Shown: positions 15,550 through 24,808 of the stretch, piece after piece | Layout of the letters: every line of letters starts with the position of its first letter | Position numbering within the stretch: the first letter of the stretch is position 1 | From: JBBRYB01 sp038238115 | Lineage (GTDB): Bacteria; Actinomycetota; Actinomycetes; Propionibacteriales; Nocardioidaceae | NCBI GenBank assembly: GCA_038238115.1 | Contig: JBBRYB010000003.1 | Location: 127,217 to 191,216, forward strand | DNA: 64,000 nucleotides | Direction of reading: 5' to 3' | Made by a program: the position numbers and the translations under genes | The notes under the pieces: generated by a model | The model's input: the letters and a program-made list of their open reading frames with translations, nothing else | Told to the model about the DNA's origin: nothing | The model's database searches: none

Positions 15550-16977
15550 ATGGACTTCAAAGTTGCTGATCTGTCTCTGGCCGAGTTCGGGCGCGCGGAG
15601 ATCAACCTTGCCGAGCATGAGATGCCGGGCCTGATGGCCATGCGCGAGCGGTTCGGAGACTCCAAGCCGCTGGCTGGGGCGCGGATCGCGGGCTCGCTGC
15701 ACATGACCGTGCAGACAGCGGTGCTGATCGAGACCCTTACGGCACTCGGTGCCGACGTGCGGTGGGCCAGTTGCAACATCTTCTCAACCCAGGACCACGC
15801 GGCTGCTGCCGCCGTCGTGGGGAAGGAGGGTACGCCGGACGAGCCGCAGGGCGTGCCCGTCTTCGCCTGGAAGGGCGAGACCCTCGCAGAGTACTGGTGG
15901 TGCACGGAACAGACGCTCACCTGGCCCGAGGACGGCCCCACGATGATCCTCGACGATGGGGGCGACGCGACGATGCTGCTCCACCTCGGCGTGGAGTACG
16001 AGAAGGAGGGGTCGGTCCCCTCGCCGGAATCGACCGACAACGCCGAGCTGCGTGAGGTGCTCAAGGTGCTGACGCGCACGCTCGTGGATGCCCCGACCAA
16101 GTGGACCTCGATAGCCAACGGAGTCGTGGGTGTTACCGAGGAGACGACCACGGGAGTGCACCGGCTCTATGAGCGTCAGCGTGAAGGCGCTCTGCTCTTC
16201 CCGGCGATCAACGTCAACGACTCGGTCACGAAATCGAAGTTCGACAACAAGTATGGCTGCCGCCACTCGCTGATCGACGGTCTGAACCGGGCGACAGACG
16301 TGCTGATCGGCGGAAAAGTGGCAGTGGTTTGCGGCTATGGCGACGTTGGCAAAGGGTGTGCGGAGTCCTTGCGCGGTCAGGGTGCGCGCGTCATCGTCAC
16401 CGAGATCGACCCGATCTGTGCGCTGCAGGCCGCCATGGACGGCTTCCAGGTATCAACCCTCGACGAGGTCGTCTCGAGCGCCGACATCATCATCACAGCG
16501 ACCGGTTGCTACAAGGTCGTCACCGCGGAGCACATGGCCAAGCTGAAGCACCAGGCCATCCTCGGCAACATCGGACACTTCGACAACGAGCTCGACATGG
16601 CAGGACTCGAAGCCACTCCGGGTATCGAGCGCGTGACGATCAAGCCCCAGGTCGACGTGTGGAAGTTCGCCGACGGCCACACGATCATCGTGCTCAGCGA
16701 GGGCAGGCTGATGAACCTCGGCAACGCCACCGGCCATCCTTCCTTCGTGATGTCGAACTCGTTCAGCAACCAGGTGCTCGCGCAGATCGAGCTCTTCACG
16801 AAGCCGGAGCAATATCCGACAGACGTCTATGTCCTGCCCAAGCACCTCGACGAGGAGGTCGCCCGGCTGCACCTGGGCGCGCTCGGAGTCTCGTTGAGCA
16901 CGCTGACCGACGAGCAGGCGAAGTACCTCGGGATTCCCGTTCACGGCCCCTTCAAGTCCGACCAGTACCGCTACTGA
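15550..16977 (+). CDS. sahH: Adenosylhomocysteinase
   Basis: A 475-aa NAD-dependent S-adenosylhomocysteine hydrolase that cleaves SAH to adenosine and homocysteine, keeping methyltransferases active. The NAD-binding motif is GKVAVVCGYGDVGKG with E..DP downstream; substrate motifs HMTVQTAVLIETL, NVNDSVTKSKFDNKYGCRHS and the C-terminal SDQYRY are all present. The length includes the ~40-residue insertion of the long bacterial class. TAGCCT (15537-15542) lies 7 nt before the ATG; the 47-bp upstream gap is too short for an SAH riboswitch. Gene order manB...sahH...mtrA is conserved with mycobacteria. Confidence 0.97.
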   Translation: MDFKVADLSLAEFGRAEINLAEHEMPGLMAMRERFGDSKPLAGARIAGSLHMTVQTAVLIETLTALGADVRWASCNIFSTQDHAAAAAVVGKEGTPDEPQGVPVFAWKGETLAEYWWCTEQTLTWPEDGPTMILDDGGDATMLLHLGVEYEKEGSVPSPESTDNAELREVLKVLTRTLVDAPTKWTSIANGVVGVTEETTTGVHRLYERQREGALLFPAINVNDSVTKSKFDNKYGCRHSLIDGLNRATDVLIGGKVAVVCGYGDVGKGCAESLRGQGARVIVTEIDPICALQAAMDGFQVSTLDEVVSSADIIITATGCYKVVTAEHMAKLKHQAILGNIGHFDNELDMAGLEATPGIERVTIKPQVDVWKFADGHTIIVLSEGRLMNLGNATGHPSFVMSNSFSNQVLAQIELFTKPEQYPTDVYVLPKHLDEEVARLHLGALGVSLSTLTDEQAKYLGIPVHGPFKSDQYRY

Positions 16978-17470
16978 GAAGGCTTCGCTCGTCGGAGTGC
17001 CTGCGGCGGTGCGCTAGATCCGGGTTTACGAACCCCTCTCTAGCGGCAGAGTCGCGCGTCCCGCGGGTAATGCGGCCCATCCTGAAGTCCTACAAAGCAA
17101 CCAGCACCGGAGCGCCCAGAGCACGAGTCGAGGACTGCTGCTCATTAGCAGCTCCGATAGGCAGACTGACCTCCGCCGGCCTGCACCGTTTGAGGTTTCC
17201 GCCTACGAGATGAACTGCTCAGGCTTCGGAAGAGCGCGGCGGCGTGTGACGAGGCAGGAGCCGGACTAAGCGGCGGACTCTCCCGGCCGCTCGTCGGGTG
17301 CGCGGACCGCCGCAGCCGGTGAGCGCAACCATGTTGGCGAGCAGAGCCGCCGTTGGCTGTCTCGCCGTGCTGCTGTGTCTCTCGTCGTCGGGGGCAACAA
17401 CGGTGTGTTTACTTGCAGTCTGGTCGCGCCGCCGACGCAACGCCTGGGCCGCCCGGCACATAGGAGGGGT
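16978..17470. other. 493-bp intergenic region after sahH
   Basis: No supported protein-coding gene. A two-part stem-loop lies at 17012-17045 (listed separately). The rest is mixed sequence without tRNA or repeat features. Immediately before the sigma factor start it contains AGGAGGGG (17462-17469), a strong ribosome-binding site. Confidence 0.6.
17012..17045. terminator. Two-tier stem-loop downstream of sahH
   Basis: CGCTAGA (17012-17018) pairs with TCTAGCG (17039-17045), and inside it GGGTT (17022-17026) pairs with AACCC (17031-17035) around a TACG loop, with a 3x3 internal loop between. The pairing is perfect in both arms. No T-run follows, so it may end sahH transcription by another route or stabilise the 3' end. 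Confidence 0.5.
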
Positions 17471-18069
17471 GTGACCACCAGCGAGCTGCCAGACGCCGAC
17501 CTGCTCCGGCAGGCGCGTGTGCGACCCGATGTCTTCGCGGCTCTGTACGAGCGGCACGCTCCCTCGGTGCATGCGTATCTGCGGCGGCGGGTCGGGCCGG
17601 CGCCCGCCGACGACCTGCTCGGCGAGGTCTTCGCCGCGGCGCTCGGTGCCCGGATGCGGGTCATCCCGCACGAGAGCGGTTCGGCGCTGCCCTGGCTCTA
17701 CGGCATCGCGGGCAACCTCGTCCGCGCGCACCTGCGCCGCATCCCGCGAGTCCCGTCCGGGGCACTATCCGGCCCGGGTGCCGCGCTCGACGGCGGCCAC
17801 GACGGCGCCGTCGACTGGGACGCGGTGGATGATCGGCTGGACGCCGGCGCCCGTCGCGATGAGCTTCGCGTGGTCCTCGCCGACCTGACCGAGGGCGAAC
17901 GCGAGCTTTGCTGCTTGTCGCCTGGGAAGGCCTAACCCCCGCCGAGGCGGGGCTCGTGCTTGGCCTGACACCGGTGGCGGCCCGCAGTCGCCTACTCCGG
18001 GCGCGTACCCGCGCACGTACCTCGCTCACCGCGCGCCAGCCGCTTGACCCCTCGAAGGAGATCCGCTGA
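17471..18069 (+). pseudogene. ECF RNA polymerase sigma factor, frameshifted
   Basis: Frame 1 from GTG 17471 encodes VTTSELPDADLLRQARVRP, then the sigma region 2 (FAALYERHAPSVHAYLRRRVG, DDLLGEVFAAAL, PWLYGIAGNLVRAHLRR) and stops at 17935 just after GEREL. Region 4 continues in another frame (LLVAWEGLTPAEAGLVLGLTPVAARSRLLRARTR) to a TGA at 18067-18069. A one-base loss near 17905-17912 explains the break. Without region 4 the factor cannot recognise a -35 element. A strong ribosome-binding site (GGAGGGG) remains. It overlaps the next gene (TGATG). A sequencing error is the alternative, but the partner gene is also broken. Confidence 0.8.
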
Positions 18070-18871
18070 TGACCGCAGACATGAACGACCGCGAGCTCGA
18101 CCTGCTCCTGGTCGCCGCCCGGATGGTTCCGCCCGCCGCCGACTCGACCCTGGCGGTCGGCCGCGCTGTCCTGGATGCGGCGCTCGACGCCACCCGCGAC
18201 GAGCTGGCGACCCGCCGCCGGCGTCGGATCCGCTTCGCCGTGGTCGCTGGCGTTGTGTAGCCGCGGCCGCCGCCGTGGTCGTCGGGCCCACCGTCGACGT
18301 CCCTGGCCACCACCACCCGACCGGCCCCGCCGCCGCTGCGGTGCTCAACGCTGCGGCCGACAGTGCGGGCTCCCAAACCGGCGGCTATCAGCACGCCGCG
18401 TACTGGCGCTCGACCTCCACGTACGTGCGGTACGGCGAGACCTTCCATCGGCAAATCTGGATCGGCCATGACAGGAAAACTATGCTCATCGATCCAGGGG
18501 TCGATTCCGGCGTCATCACATTCGCGAGCCACGCCCCCTTCGGCGCGGGGCTGACGTGGGAGCAGCTGTATGCGCTGCCCACCGACCCGACCGCGCTTGC
18601 CACCGTGCTGCGCCGCTGCGACACAGGGCAGGGCAGAAACCCGGACCAGCAACTGTTCAGCACGTGCGCCGAGCTGCTAGGCGAGAGCCCGGCCTCCCCG
18701 TCGCTGCGACGCGCGCTCTACCACGTCGCAGCCACCGTCCCCGGCGTCCGCGCCGACGGCACGGTCACCGACAGCGCCGGCCGGCGCACTGACTGCCGAC
18801 GACCGCAAGCGACGCAGTCAGCGCGCCGGACGGGCAACGGTTGCGGGCAATGCGGCAAGCGGCTCGGGTAA
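18069..18871 (+). pseudogene. CU044_5270-type membrane partner of ECF sigma factor, frameshifted
   Basis: Starts at ATG 18069, overlapping the sigma factor stop. The first frame gives MTADMNDRELDLLLVAARMVPP, a basic stretch and the beginning of a membrane segment, then stops at 18260. The next frame continues the hydrophobic segment (VAAAAAVVVGPTVDVP) and an outer domain: AAAVLNAAADSAG, MLIDPGVDSG, GLTWEQLYALPTDPTAL, LFSTCAELLGESPASPSLRRALYHVAATVPGV. This order fits the CU044_5270 family found beside such sigma factors. The end after TDSAGR is also not family-like, so a second disruption is possible. Presumed regulator of the sigma factor, now non-functional. Confidence 0.7.
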
Positions 18872-19171
18872 CAATGATCAGCGCGACATACCGACGCAGC
18901 GTCTTGGGTCCACCCCGCCAGCGAACACCCCGGAGCGCTGACTGGCGCGAGCGTGCCGAATGCAGTGCTGCGCGGGTGGCCTCCATCGGCGGGGTCCTGA
19001 TGAACGCTAATGTGCTGCGTTATGTGACCGCGCTTCAATTTCCGGCCGCGATGCGGAAGGCGCCTCGACGCTCCCAGTTGAACGCCACGAAACGTCCCAC
19101 GACGTACCCTTTCTCTACGGTGCTGATCTCGACGCAGGTCGGATCGCAGTGATCGATCAGAGGACAGGTCC
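18872..19171. other. Intergenic region upstream of mtrA
   Basis: No supported gene. It contains the 3' debris of the broken sigma-partner locus and the presumed mtrA promoter. TACCCT and TACGGT hexamers occur at about 19100-19121, but no clear pair of -35/-10 boxes stands out. AGAGGA (about 19160) serves as ribosome-binding site for mtrA. Confidence 0.4.
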
Positions 19172-19879
19172 TTGGAAGCGGTACGGACTCATCGGGGCAA
19201 GGTGCTCGTCGTCGACGACGACTCGTCGCTGTCGGAGATGCTTACGATCGTGCTGCGCCAAGAGGGATTCGAGCCTCGGGTCGTAGGATCCGGCGATCGC
19301 GCCCTCGCGATGACACGCGAGTTCAGGCCCGACATCGTGTTGCTGGACCTGATGCTGCCCGGCAAGGACGGCGTCGACGTGTGCCGTGAGATCCGGAGCG
19401 AGTCCGGTGTCCCCATCATCATGTTGACCGCCAAGAACGACACCGTCGACATCGTGGTCGGCCTGGAGTCGGGAGCCGACGACTACGTCGTCAAGCCGTT
19501 CAAGCCGAAGGAGCTGGTTGCGCGGATCCGGGCCAGGCTGCGCAAGTTCGAGGAGATGGCACCCGAATCCATCGAGATCGGTGATCTGGTCATCGACGTC
19601 GCGGGGCACACCGTCAAACGTGACGATGAGTTCTTGTCGTTGACTCCGCTCGAATTCGACCTACTGGTATGCCTGGCCCGTCGGCCGTGGCAGGTATTCA
19701 CGCGCGAGGTGCTGCTCGAGCAGGTATGGGGCTATCGCCATGCGGCTGACACCCGGCTCGTCAACGTGCACGTGCAGCGGCTGCGCTCGAAAGTCGAGGT
19801 CGATCCCGAGAACCCGGAGATCGTCCTCACGGTGCGCGGAGTCGGATACAGGGCCGGCGAGGCGAAGGCGCTGAGGTAG
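19172..19879 (+). CDS. mtrA: DNA-binding response regulator MtrA
   Basis: A 235-aa OmpR-type response regulator of the conserved actinobacterial MtrAB system, which controls cell-wall remodelling and division. The receiver domain has the acidic pair DDD (15-17), the phospho-acceptor Asp59 in LLDLMLPG, and MLTAKND and VVKPFKPKEL with the switch Lys. The winged-helix domain includes LTPLEFDLLVCLARRP and RLVNVHVQRLRSKVE. The likely start is TTG 19172, with AGAGGA ~8 nt upstream. mtrB and lpqB follow with a 6-nt gap and then an overlap, so the three form one operon. Confidence 0.95.
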   Translation: MEAVRTHRGKVLVVDDDSSLSEMLTIVLRQEGFEPRVVGSGDRALAMTREFRPDIVLLDLMLPGKDGVDVCREIRSESGVPIIMLTAKNDTVDIVVGLESGADDYVVKPFKPKELVARIRARLRKFEEMAPESIEIGDLVIDVAGHTVKRDDEFLSLTPLEFDLLVCLARRPWQVFTREVLLEQVWGYRHAADTRLVNVHVQRLRSKVEVDPENPEIVLTVRGVGYRAGEAKALR

Positions 19880-19885
19880 TGCACT

Positions 19886-21619
19886 GTGTCGGACAACCGT
19901 GAGACTGAGGGAGGGAGCCGGCGGCGGTCGCAGCTCAAACTGGCCGGCGACCGGGTGGCTGCCGGTGTCGCCCACGCCGCCGTCACGCCGGTTCGCGCCA
20001 CCGCGGGGTTGTGGCGGCGCTCTATCCAGGCGCGAGTCGTCATCGGCACGCTGACGCTCTCGGCGGTGCTGTCGATCCTGGCGGGCTGGATGCTGATGAA
20101 CCGGGTTACCGACGGTTTGCTCGAGGGTAAGCGGCAGGCGGCGATCTCCCAGGCCGTCGCCGGCGTCGACACGGCCAGGTCGAAGCTGGAGGCATCGGAT
20201 GTCAGCAACTTCATCGACGCTGGCAACGTCCTGAATGGGCTCATCAGCGTGCTGTCGCCGCGCGACAATGCCAGCAACGACTACTACGTCGTCATTCGCG
20301 GGCCGTCGCTGCCCTACCAGAGTTCCGCTGTGGCGGCGGGCACCCGGGTGTCGGCCAACCTCGACGTCACGAAGACGGTCCCCGACGACCTGTGGGACCA
20401 CGTCCGCTCACAGCCCGGCAGCTGGTACGCGTACTCGCAGGCGACGTTCTTCAGCAACGAGCGACCCAAGGAACCGGCCCTGGTGGTCGGGTCCCAGGTC
20501 CTCGACCCCAACACCGGCGAGCTCTACTCGCTGTTCTACGTGTTCCCGCTCAAAGAGCAGCAGCAGACGCTGTTCGTCGTCCGCAGCGCCCTGATCACAG
20601 CCGGCGCCCTGCTCGTCGTGCTGCTCGGCACGATCGCGTGGCTCGTGACGCGACAGGTGGTCACGCCGGTCCGGCTGGCACGACGCATCGCCGAACGGCT
20701 CGCATCGGGGCGCCTCGAGGAGCGCATGCACGTGCGGGGCGAGGACGACATCGCGCGACTCGGCCTGTCGTTCAACCAGATGGCGGACAGCCTGCAGCGC
20801 CAGATCCGCCAGCTGGAGGAGTTGTCGCGCGTGCAGCGTCGATTTGTCGCCGACGTGAGCCATGAGCTGCGCACGCCCCTGACCACGGTGCGGATGGCCG
20901 CCGACGTCTTGTATGACGGCCGCGCGTCCTTCGACCCGGTCACCGAACGCTCGGCGGAGCTGCTTCAGACGCAGCTCGACCGCTTCGAGCTTCTGCTGAC
21001 CGACCTGTTGGAGATCAGCCGCTTCGACGCTGGCGCTGCCCTGCTTGACCTGTCCGACGTCGACCTGCGCGATGTGGCGCGCCGTGTCATCGACGCTGCG
21101 TCCGCGGTGGCAGAACGGCGTGGCTCCCGGGTCCGCCTCGTCGTGCCTCCCACGGCGGTCCTCGTGGAGGCCGACGCACGCCGGATCGAGCGGATCGTTC
21201 GCAACCTCGTCGTCAATGCGATCGAGTACGGCGAGGGCAACGATGTCGAGGTGCAGGTGGCGGCCAACGCCGACGCAGTGGCTCTGTCCGTGCGCGACCA
21301 AGGCGTCGGACTCAAGTCGGGTGAAGAGGTGATGGTGTTCAACCGCTTCTGGCGGGCCGATCCGGCTCGGGCCAGGACCCGGGGGGGCACCGGCCTCGGG
21401 TTGTCGATCGCAGTCGAGGACGCCGCCCTGCACGCCGGGAAGCTGGATGCCTGGGGTCAGCTCGGCACGGGCTCGGTGTTCAGGCTGACCCTGCCCCGAC
21501 GGGCTGGTGGAGAGTTCGCCGTGTCACCACTGCCGCTTGAGCCGTTGGAGCCGCGCCCGTTGACGACGGTGGCGCCGTACCCACGCTTCGTGCACGAGAC
21601 CCGTCGGGGGATCCGATGA
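19886..21619 (+). CDS. mtrB: Sensor histidine kinase MtrB
   Basis: A 577-aa membrane kinase paired with MtrA. Two transmembrane segments (about 48-70 and 235-258) bound an extracytoplasmic sensor of ~165 residues; a HAMP linker (TRQVVTPVRLARRIAERLASG) follows. The phosphorylated His is in FVADVSHELRTPLTTVRMAADVL, and the ATP lid motifs are NLVVNAIEYGEG, VRDQGVGL and GGTGLGLSI. The start GTG 19886 lies 6 nt after mtrA; its stop overlaps lpqB (ATGA). The C-terminal ~40 residues are proline-rich. Confidence 0.95.
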   Translation: MSDNRETEGGSRRRSQLKLAGDRVAAGVAHAAVTPVRATAGLWRRSIQARVVIGTLTLSAVLSILAGWMLMNRVTDGLLEGKRQAAISQAVAGVDTARSKLEASDVSNFIDAGNVLNGLISVLSPRDNASNDYYVVIRGPSLPYQSSAVAAGTRVSANLDVTKTVPDDLWDHVRSQPGSWYAYSQATFFSNERPKEPALVVGSQVLDPNTGELYSLFYVFPLKEQQQTLFVVRSALITAGALLVVLLGTIAWLVTRQVVTPVRLARRIAERLASGRLEERMHVRGEDDIARLGLSFNQMADSLQRQIRQLEELSRVQRRFVADVSHELRTPLTTVRMAADVLYDGRASFDPVTERSAELLQTQLDRFELLLTDLLEISRFDAGAALLDLSDVDLRDVARRVIDAASAVAERRGSRVRLVVPPTAVLVEADARRIERIVRNLVVNAIEYGEGNDVEVQVAANADAVALSVRDQGVGLKSGEEVMVFNRFWRADPARARTRGGTGLGLSIAVEDAALHAGKLDAWGQLGTGSVFRLTLPRRAGGEFAVSPLPLEPLEPRPLTTVAPYPRFVHETRRGIR

Positions 21620-23370
21620 CGTCCGTAACGACCCGCCTCGCCCAACTGGCGGCGGTCTCGCTGGTGCTGCTGGTCGCCTCGGCCTGCGTGTCCATCCCCA
21701 CGAGCTCGTCGGTTCAAGAGGGGCGGGCGGTCGGCCCGCAGAACGAGCCGATCTTCATCAACACGCCCCCCGACCCGATAGCGGGCGCGGAGCCGGCCGC
21801 CGTCGTCCAAGGCTTCTTCCAGGCCATGCTGGCCTATCCACAGACGGCGACGATCGCGCGAAAGTACCTGACGCCGGCGGCCGCGGCTGCGTGGAACCCG
21901 CAGGACGGACTGGTCGTCTACGCCGAGCCGAGCGTCGGGCAACGGTCGAAGACGTCTGTCTCGTTCGCGGCGACGGCGTTGGGCTCGCTCGACGAGCGCG
22001 GCTCGTGGACCTCGGCGCGCCCCGCCCACAGACAGATCCTCGCCGACCTGCGCGTGAAGCGGGTCGACGGAGAGTGGCGGATCGAGAACCCGCTGCCCGG
22101 CATCTATGTCGACCGCGACTTCTTCCAGCGCGGCTACGACCCCTACTCGCTGTACTTCTTCGACCCGACCCGCACGGTGCTCACTCCGGACCCGGTCTAT
22201 CTCGTCAAGAGCGACAGCACCGCGACGACGCTCGTCAAGGACTTGCTGGGCGGGCCCACCAGCGACCTCGCAGGCGTGGCCGGCTCGGCAGCACCGAGCG
22301 GCGCTCAAGTAGACGTGTCGGTCTCGACGTCCGCTACCGGAGTCGCGGAGATCCCGCTTAGCGCAGACGTGCTCAGCCTGTCGGCGGACGACAGGCAGCT
22401 GTTCGCTGCGCAGCTGGTGTGGACCCTTCGCCAGGTCCCGGGTATCGAGGCCATTTCCATCACCGTCGACGGCATCCAGCTCTCCGTCCCCAATGTGGGC
22501 GCTGAGATTTCGGTGGACAAGTATGCCGGCTACGACCCCGCCGGCCTCGCTGGCGAGCGCAGACTCTTCGCCTTCGACAAGCAGGGACTCGTCACCGTCG
22601 CCTCCGCAGACGCGGCACCGGTGTTAGGGCCTGTGCGCGCCATACCCCCCGGCCGATCCGCGGCCATCGACACGTCGGGGTCGCTGGCCGCGATCGTCGA
22701 CCCGGGGGGACGCACGATCCTTGTCGCCGGGGTGCCCACCGGGTCCGATGACGCCGTGTCCACCTGGTTCAGTGACGGGACGCGTTTGCTGCGGCCGTCC
22801 TGGGACGTCCATACGGTCTTGTGGGTGGTCGACCGTACGACGACCGGGTCGAACTTCTACGCGGTCACGGCCGATGGTGCCCGGCCAGTGCGGGCGCCTG
22901 GCTTGAGCGACCAGGACGTGGTGGCCTTCGCTGTGTCGCGCGATGGGGTACGCCTGGCGGCGATCGTGCGCTCGGGCGCCAACACCAAGCTGGTCGTGTC
23001 GATGATCAACCGCAACCCACAAGACCCTACGCGGGTGTCCCTTCGCGACGCGCATCAGATCCTGAGCGCCGACGTCAATGTCCGGCAGATGACCGGCCTG
23101 GCCTGGGTGGGCCCCACGTCCTTGGCTGTTCTGGGATCAGAGCCGAACGTGAGCCTGCAGCCCTACGAGGTTGCGATCGACGGATCCGACACCGAACAGG
23201 CAAGCGGCTTCCTGCCGGTGCGTCCGGTGCGGATTGCCGCCGGTCCCAACCTGGACGCGCCGATTGCCGTGGGAGCGCTGAACGGCGAGATCTACGTGCA
23301 GACGGCCGACCTCAGCTGGGTGCGGTTCGGCGGGACCAGCAGGCTGCGGGCACCGGTCTACCCAGGCTGA
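21616..23370 (+). CDS. lpqB: Lipoprotein LpqB
   Basis: A 584-aa lipoprotein associated with the MtrB sensor in actinobacteria. The lipobox is VASAC with Cys24. The order of segments fits the family: an N-terminal NTF2-like part, a GerMN-type domain (SLYFFDPTRTVLTPDPVYL, LVWTLRQVPGIEAISITVDG) and a C-terminal WD/beta-propeller-like region (AAIVDPGGRTILVAG, TGLAWVGPTSLAVLG). It overlaps mtrB by ATGA. It is thought to sit at the outer face of the membrane and modulate MtrB signalling. Confidence 0.93.
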   Translation: MTSVTTRLAQLAAVSLVLLVASACVSIPTSSSVQEGRAVGPQNEPIFINTPPDPIAGAEPAAVVQGFFQAMLAYPQTATIARKYLTPAAAAAWNPQDGLVVYAEPSVGQRSKTSVSFAATALGSLDERGSWTSARPAHRQILADLRVKRVDGEWRIENPLPGIYVDRDFFQRGYDPYSLYFFDPTRTVLTPDPVYLVKSDSTATTLVKDLLGGPTSDLAGVAGSAAPSGAQVDVSVSTSATGVAEIPLSADVLSLSADDRQLFAAQLVWTLRQVPGIEAISITVDGIQLSVPNVGAEISVDKYAGYDPAGLAGERRLFAFDKQGLVTVASADAAPVLGPVRAIPPGRSAAIDTSGSLAAIVDPGGRTILVAGVPTGSDDAVSTWFSDGTRLLRPSWDVHTVLWVVDRTTTGSNFYAVTADGARPVRAPGLSDQDVVAFAVSRDGVRLAAIVRSGANTKLVVSMINRNPQDPTRVSLRDAHQILSADVNVRQMTGLAWVGPTSLAVLGSEPNVSLQPYEVAIDGSDTEQASGFLPVRPVRIAAGPNLDAPIAVGALNGEIYVQTADLSWVRFGGTSRLRAPVYPG

Positions 23371-23468
23371 CGCGTGCGCGAGTCCACAGCCGTCGCTAGT
23401 GGCGCTGCTCGTCCACAACGGCCAGGAGGGGCATTCCCGGCGGCTGACGCGAGGGCGACCATCGGGGG

Positions 23469-24173
23469 ATGGGCTCTCGTCATGGCTATCTCGCGGCGTC
23501 CGCGGACCTCTTCCTGGGTGGCGCCTGTGTCGGCTGCACGCGTCCCGGGCCACCGCTGTGCTCGCGGTGCGGCGCCTGTCTGGAGGGTCTGCCCTATCGC
23601 ACCCGACCATCCCCATGTCCGCCTGGGTTGCCGCCGACGTACTGCGTCAGCGGTTACCAGGGTGCCGCCCGCGCCGCGCTGGTCGCCCACAAGGAGGAGG
23701 CCCGGCTGACGCTGACGCGGCCGTTGGGGCGCGCTCTCGCCCTGAGCGTCCTCGGCGTACTCACCGCGACAGCCGCCCGGCCGGTCGTCATCACCCTCGT
23801 CCCCACCCCGTCGTCGCGGGCCAGGGCGCGCGAGCGCGGGCACGACCCACTGCTGCGGATGACGCGGGAGTGTGGCAATGCGTTGCGCGCAGCAGGCGTC
23901 GCCACCACCGTTGCGCCCGTCCTCGCGGTAGTGGGCACAGTTGCCGACCAGGCGGGCCTCGGCGCCGACGCCCGGGCGGCCAACCTGACCGGCGCGTTCA
24001 CCGTGAAACGGCGCCGTCGCCTCGACGGCCACTTCGTGGTGCTGATCGACGACATCGTGACGACCGGAGCGACGGCTCTCGAGGCGAGCCGCGCCGTCGG
24101 GCAGGCGGGAGCCGATGTGCTAGGAGTCGCCGTCGTGGCGGCTACCGCCCGCCGTGGCTGTCTTGGTCGATGA
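23469..24173 (+). CDS. ComF family phosphoribosyltransferase-like protein
   Basis: A 234-aa ComF-type protein. The N-terminus has CVGCTRPGPPLCSRCGACL, a zinc ribbon of CxxC pairs. The C-terminal half is a phosphoribosyltransferase fold with the PRPP loop VVLIDDIVTTGATALEASRA. In naturally transformable bacteria ComF assists DNA uptake; in actinomycetes its role is unclear. It follows lpqB after ~98 bp and precedes the long hpf leader, the same order as in mycobacteria. Confidence 0.88.
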   Translation: MGSRHGYLAASADLFLGGACVGCTRPGPPLCSRCGACLEGLPYRTRPSPCPPGLPPTYCVSGYQGAARAALVAHKEEARLTLTRPLGRALALSVLGVLTATAARPVVITLVPTPSSRARARERGHDPLLRMTRECGNALRAAGVATTVAPVLAVVGTVADQAGLGADARAANLTGAFTVKRRRRLDGHFVVLIDDIVTTGATALEASRAVGQAGADVLGVAVVAATARRGCLGR

Positions 24174-24469
24174 GCGTGCGGTCCACCGGCGCTGACTTGC
24201 GTGACCGCAGTCATCGATATGTGGCACCCCGTCCGCGAGAGTTCCGCCGGCGTTGCGGGACGTCCCCGGCGATCTGCGTCGCGGGTGGCGGGTGTCCCGC
24301 ACGCGCATCCTCCGCGCACGAAGTTCGTCATCGCCCGATGTTTCGCATCGATCTCCTGCTCGGCCTTGCATGGTCATCCGCCCGACGCCGCTCACGACGA
24401 GCAACGTTGATGGACTCGGGACCCTTTCGGCGTCGGCTTTGACCGATAGCGACTAATGTTGGTCCATGG
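24174..24469. other. Intergenic region between comF and the hpf leader
   Basis: No gene is supported here. The 3' end near 24438-24460 contains TTTGACC and GACTAATGTTGG, possible -35 and -10 parts, but their spacing is too short for a standard promoter, so the transcription start is only approximate. Confidence 0.35.
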
Positions 24470-24808
24470 CACCCGTCCGGGTCCGTGGTTGCGCTGACCG
24501 GGTCTCGATCCGTCGAGGCCCCGAGAGGCAAGCCGATGCCAGCCGCAGGCAAAACGGCCCACGTAAGGCTGACGTGACCGTGCACGGTCGCACCAGCCGA
24601 TCACGGAGCGGCTTAGCAGTAAGCCCTGCCCCGTCGGAGGACCGATGTCCTCCGCCGGCGGGAGAAGGTCTGCGTGGCACAAGCCGCAAAACCTCAGCAG
24701 GCGAGTGTGGGGACGAAGACCAGGTCGGACGGACGGGTCGCCATGTCCGCTGTTCACAGGAGCGCAACCGGCACGACCCGGTGCGCTCCTTCGCGTTGAG
24801 GAGGCAGT
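24470..24808 (+). ncRNA. Candidate structured 5' leader of hpf
   Basis: About 340 nt without a credible ORF precede hpf. Three strong hairpins are visible: GGCTTA-GCAG-TAAGCC (24610-24625); CGGAGGA-ccgatg-TCCTCCG (24635-24654); and GGAGCGCA.CCGG/CCGG.TGCGCTCC (24759-24789, one bulged A). A self-complementary GACCGTGCACGGTC lies near 24577-24590. The last hairpin ends 9 nt before the ribosome-binding site GAGGAGG (24798-24804), so it could gate translation. I cannot match it to a known riboswitch; the 5' boundary is uncertain. Confidence 0.4.
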
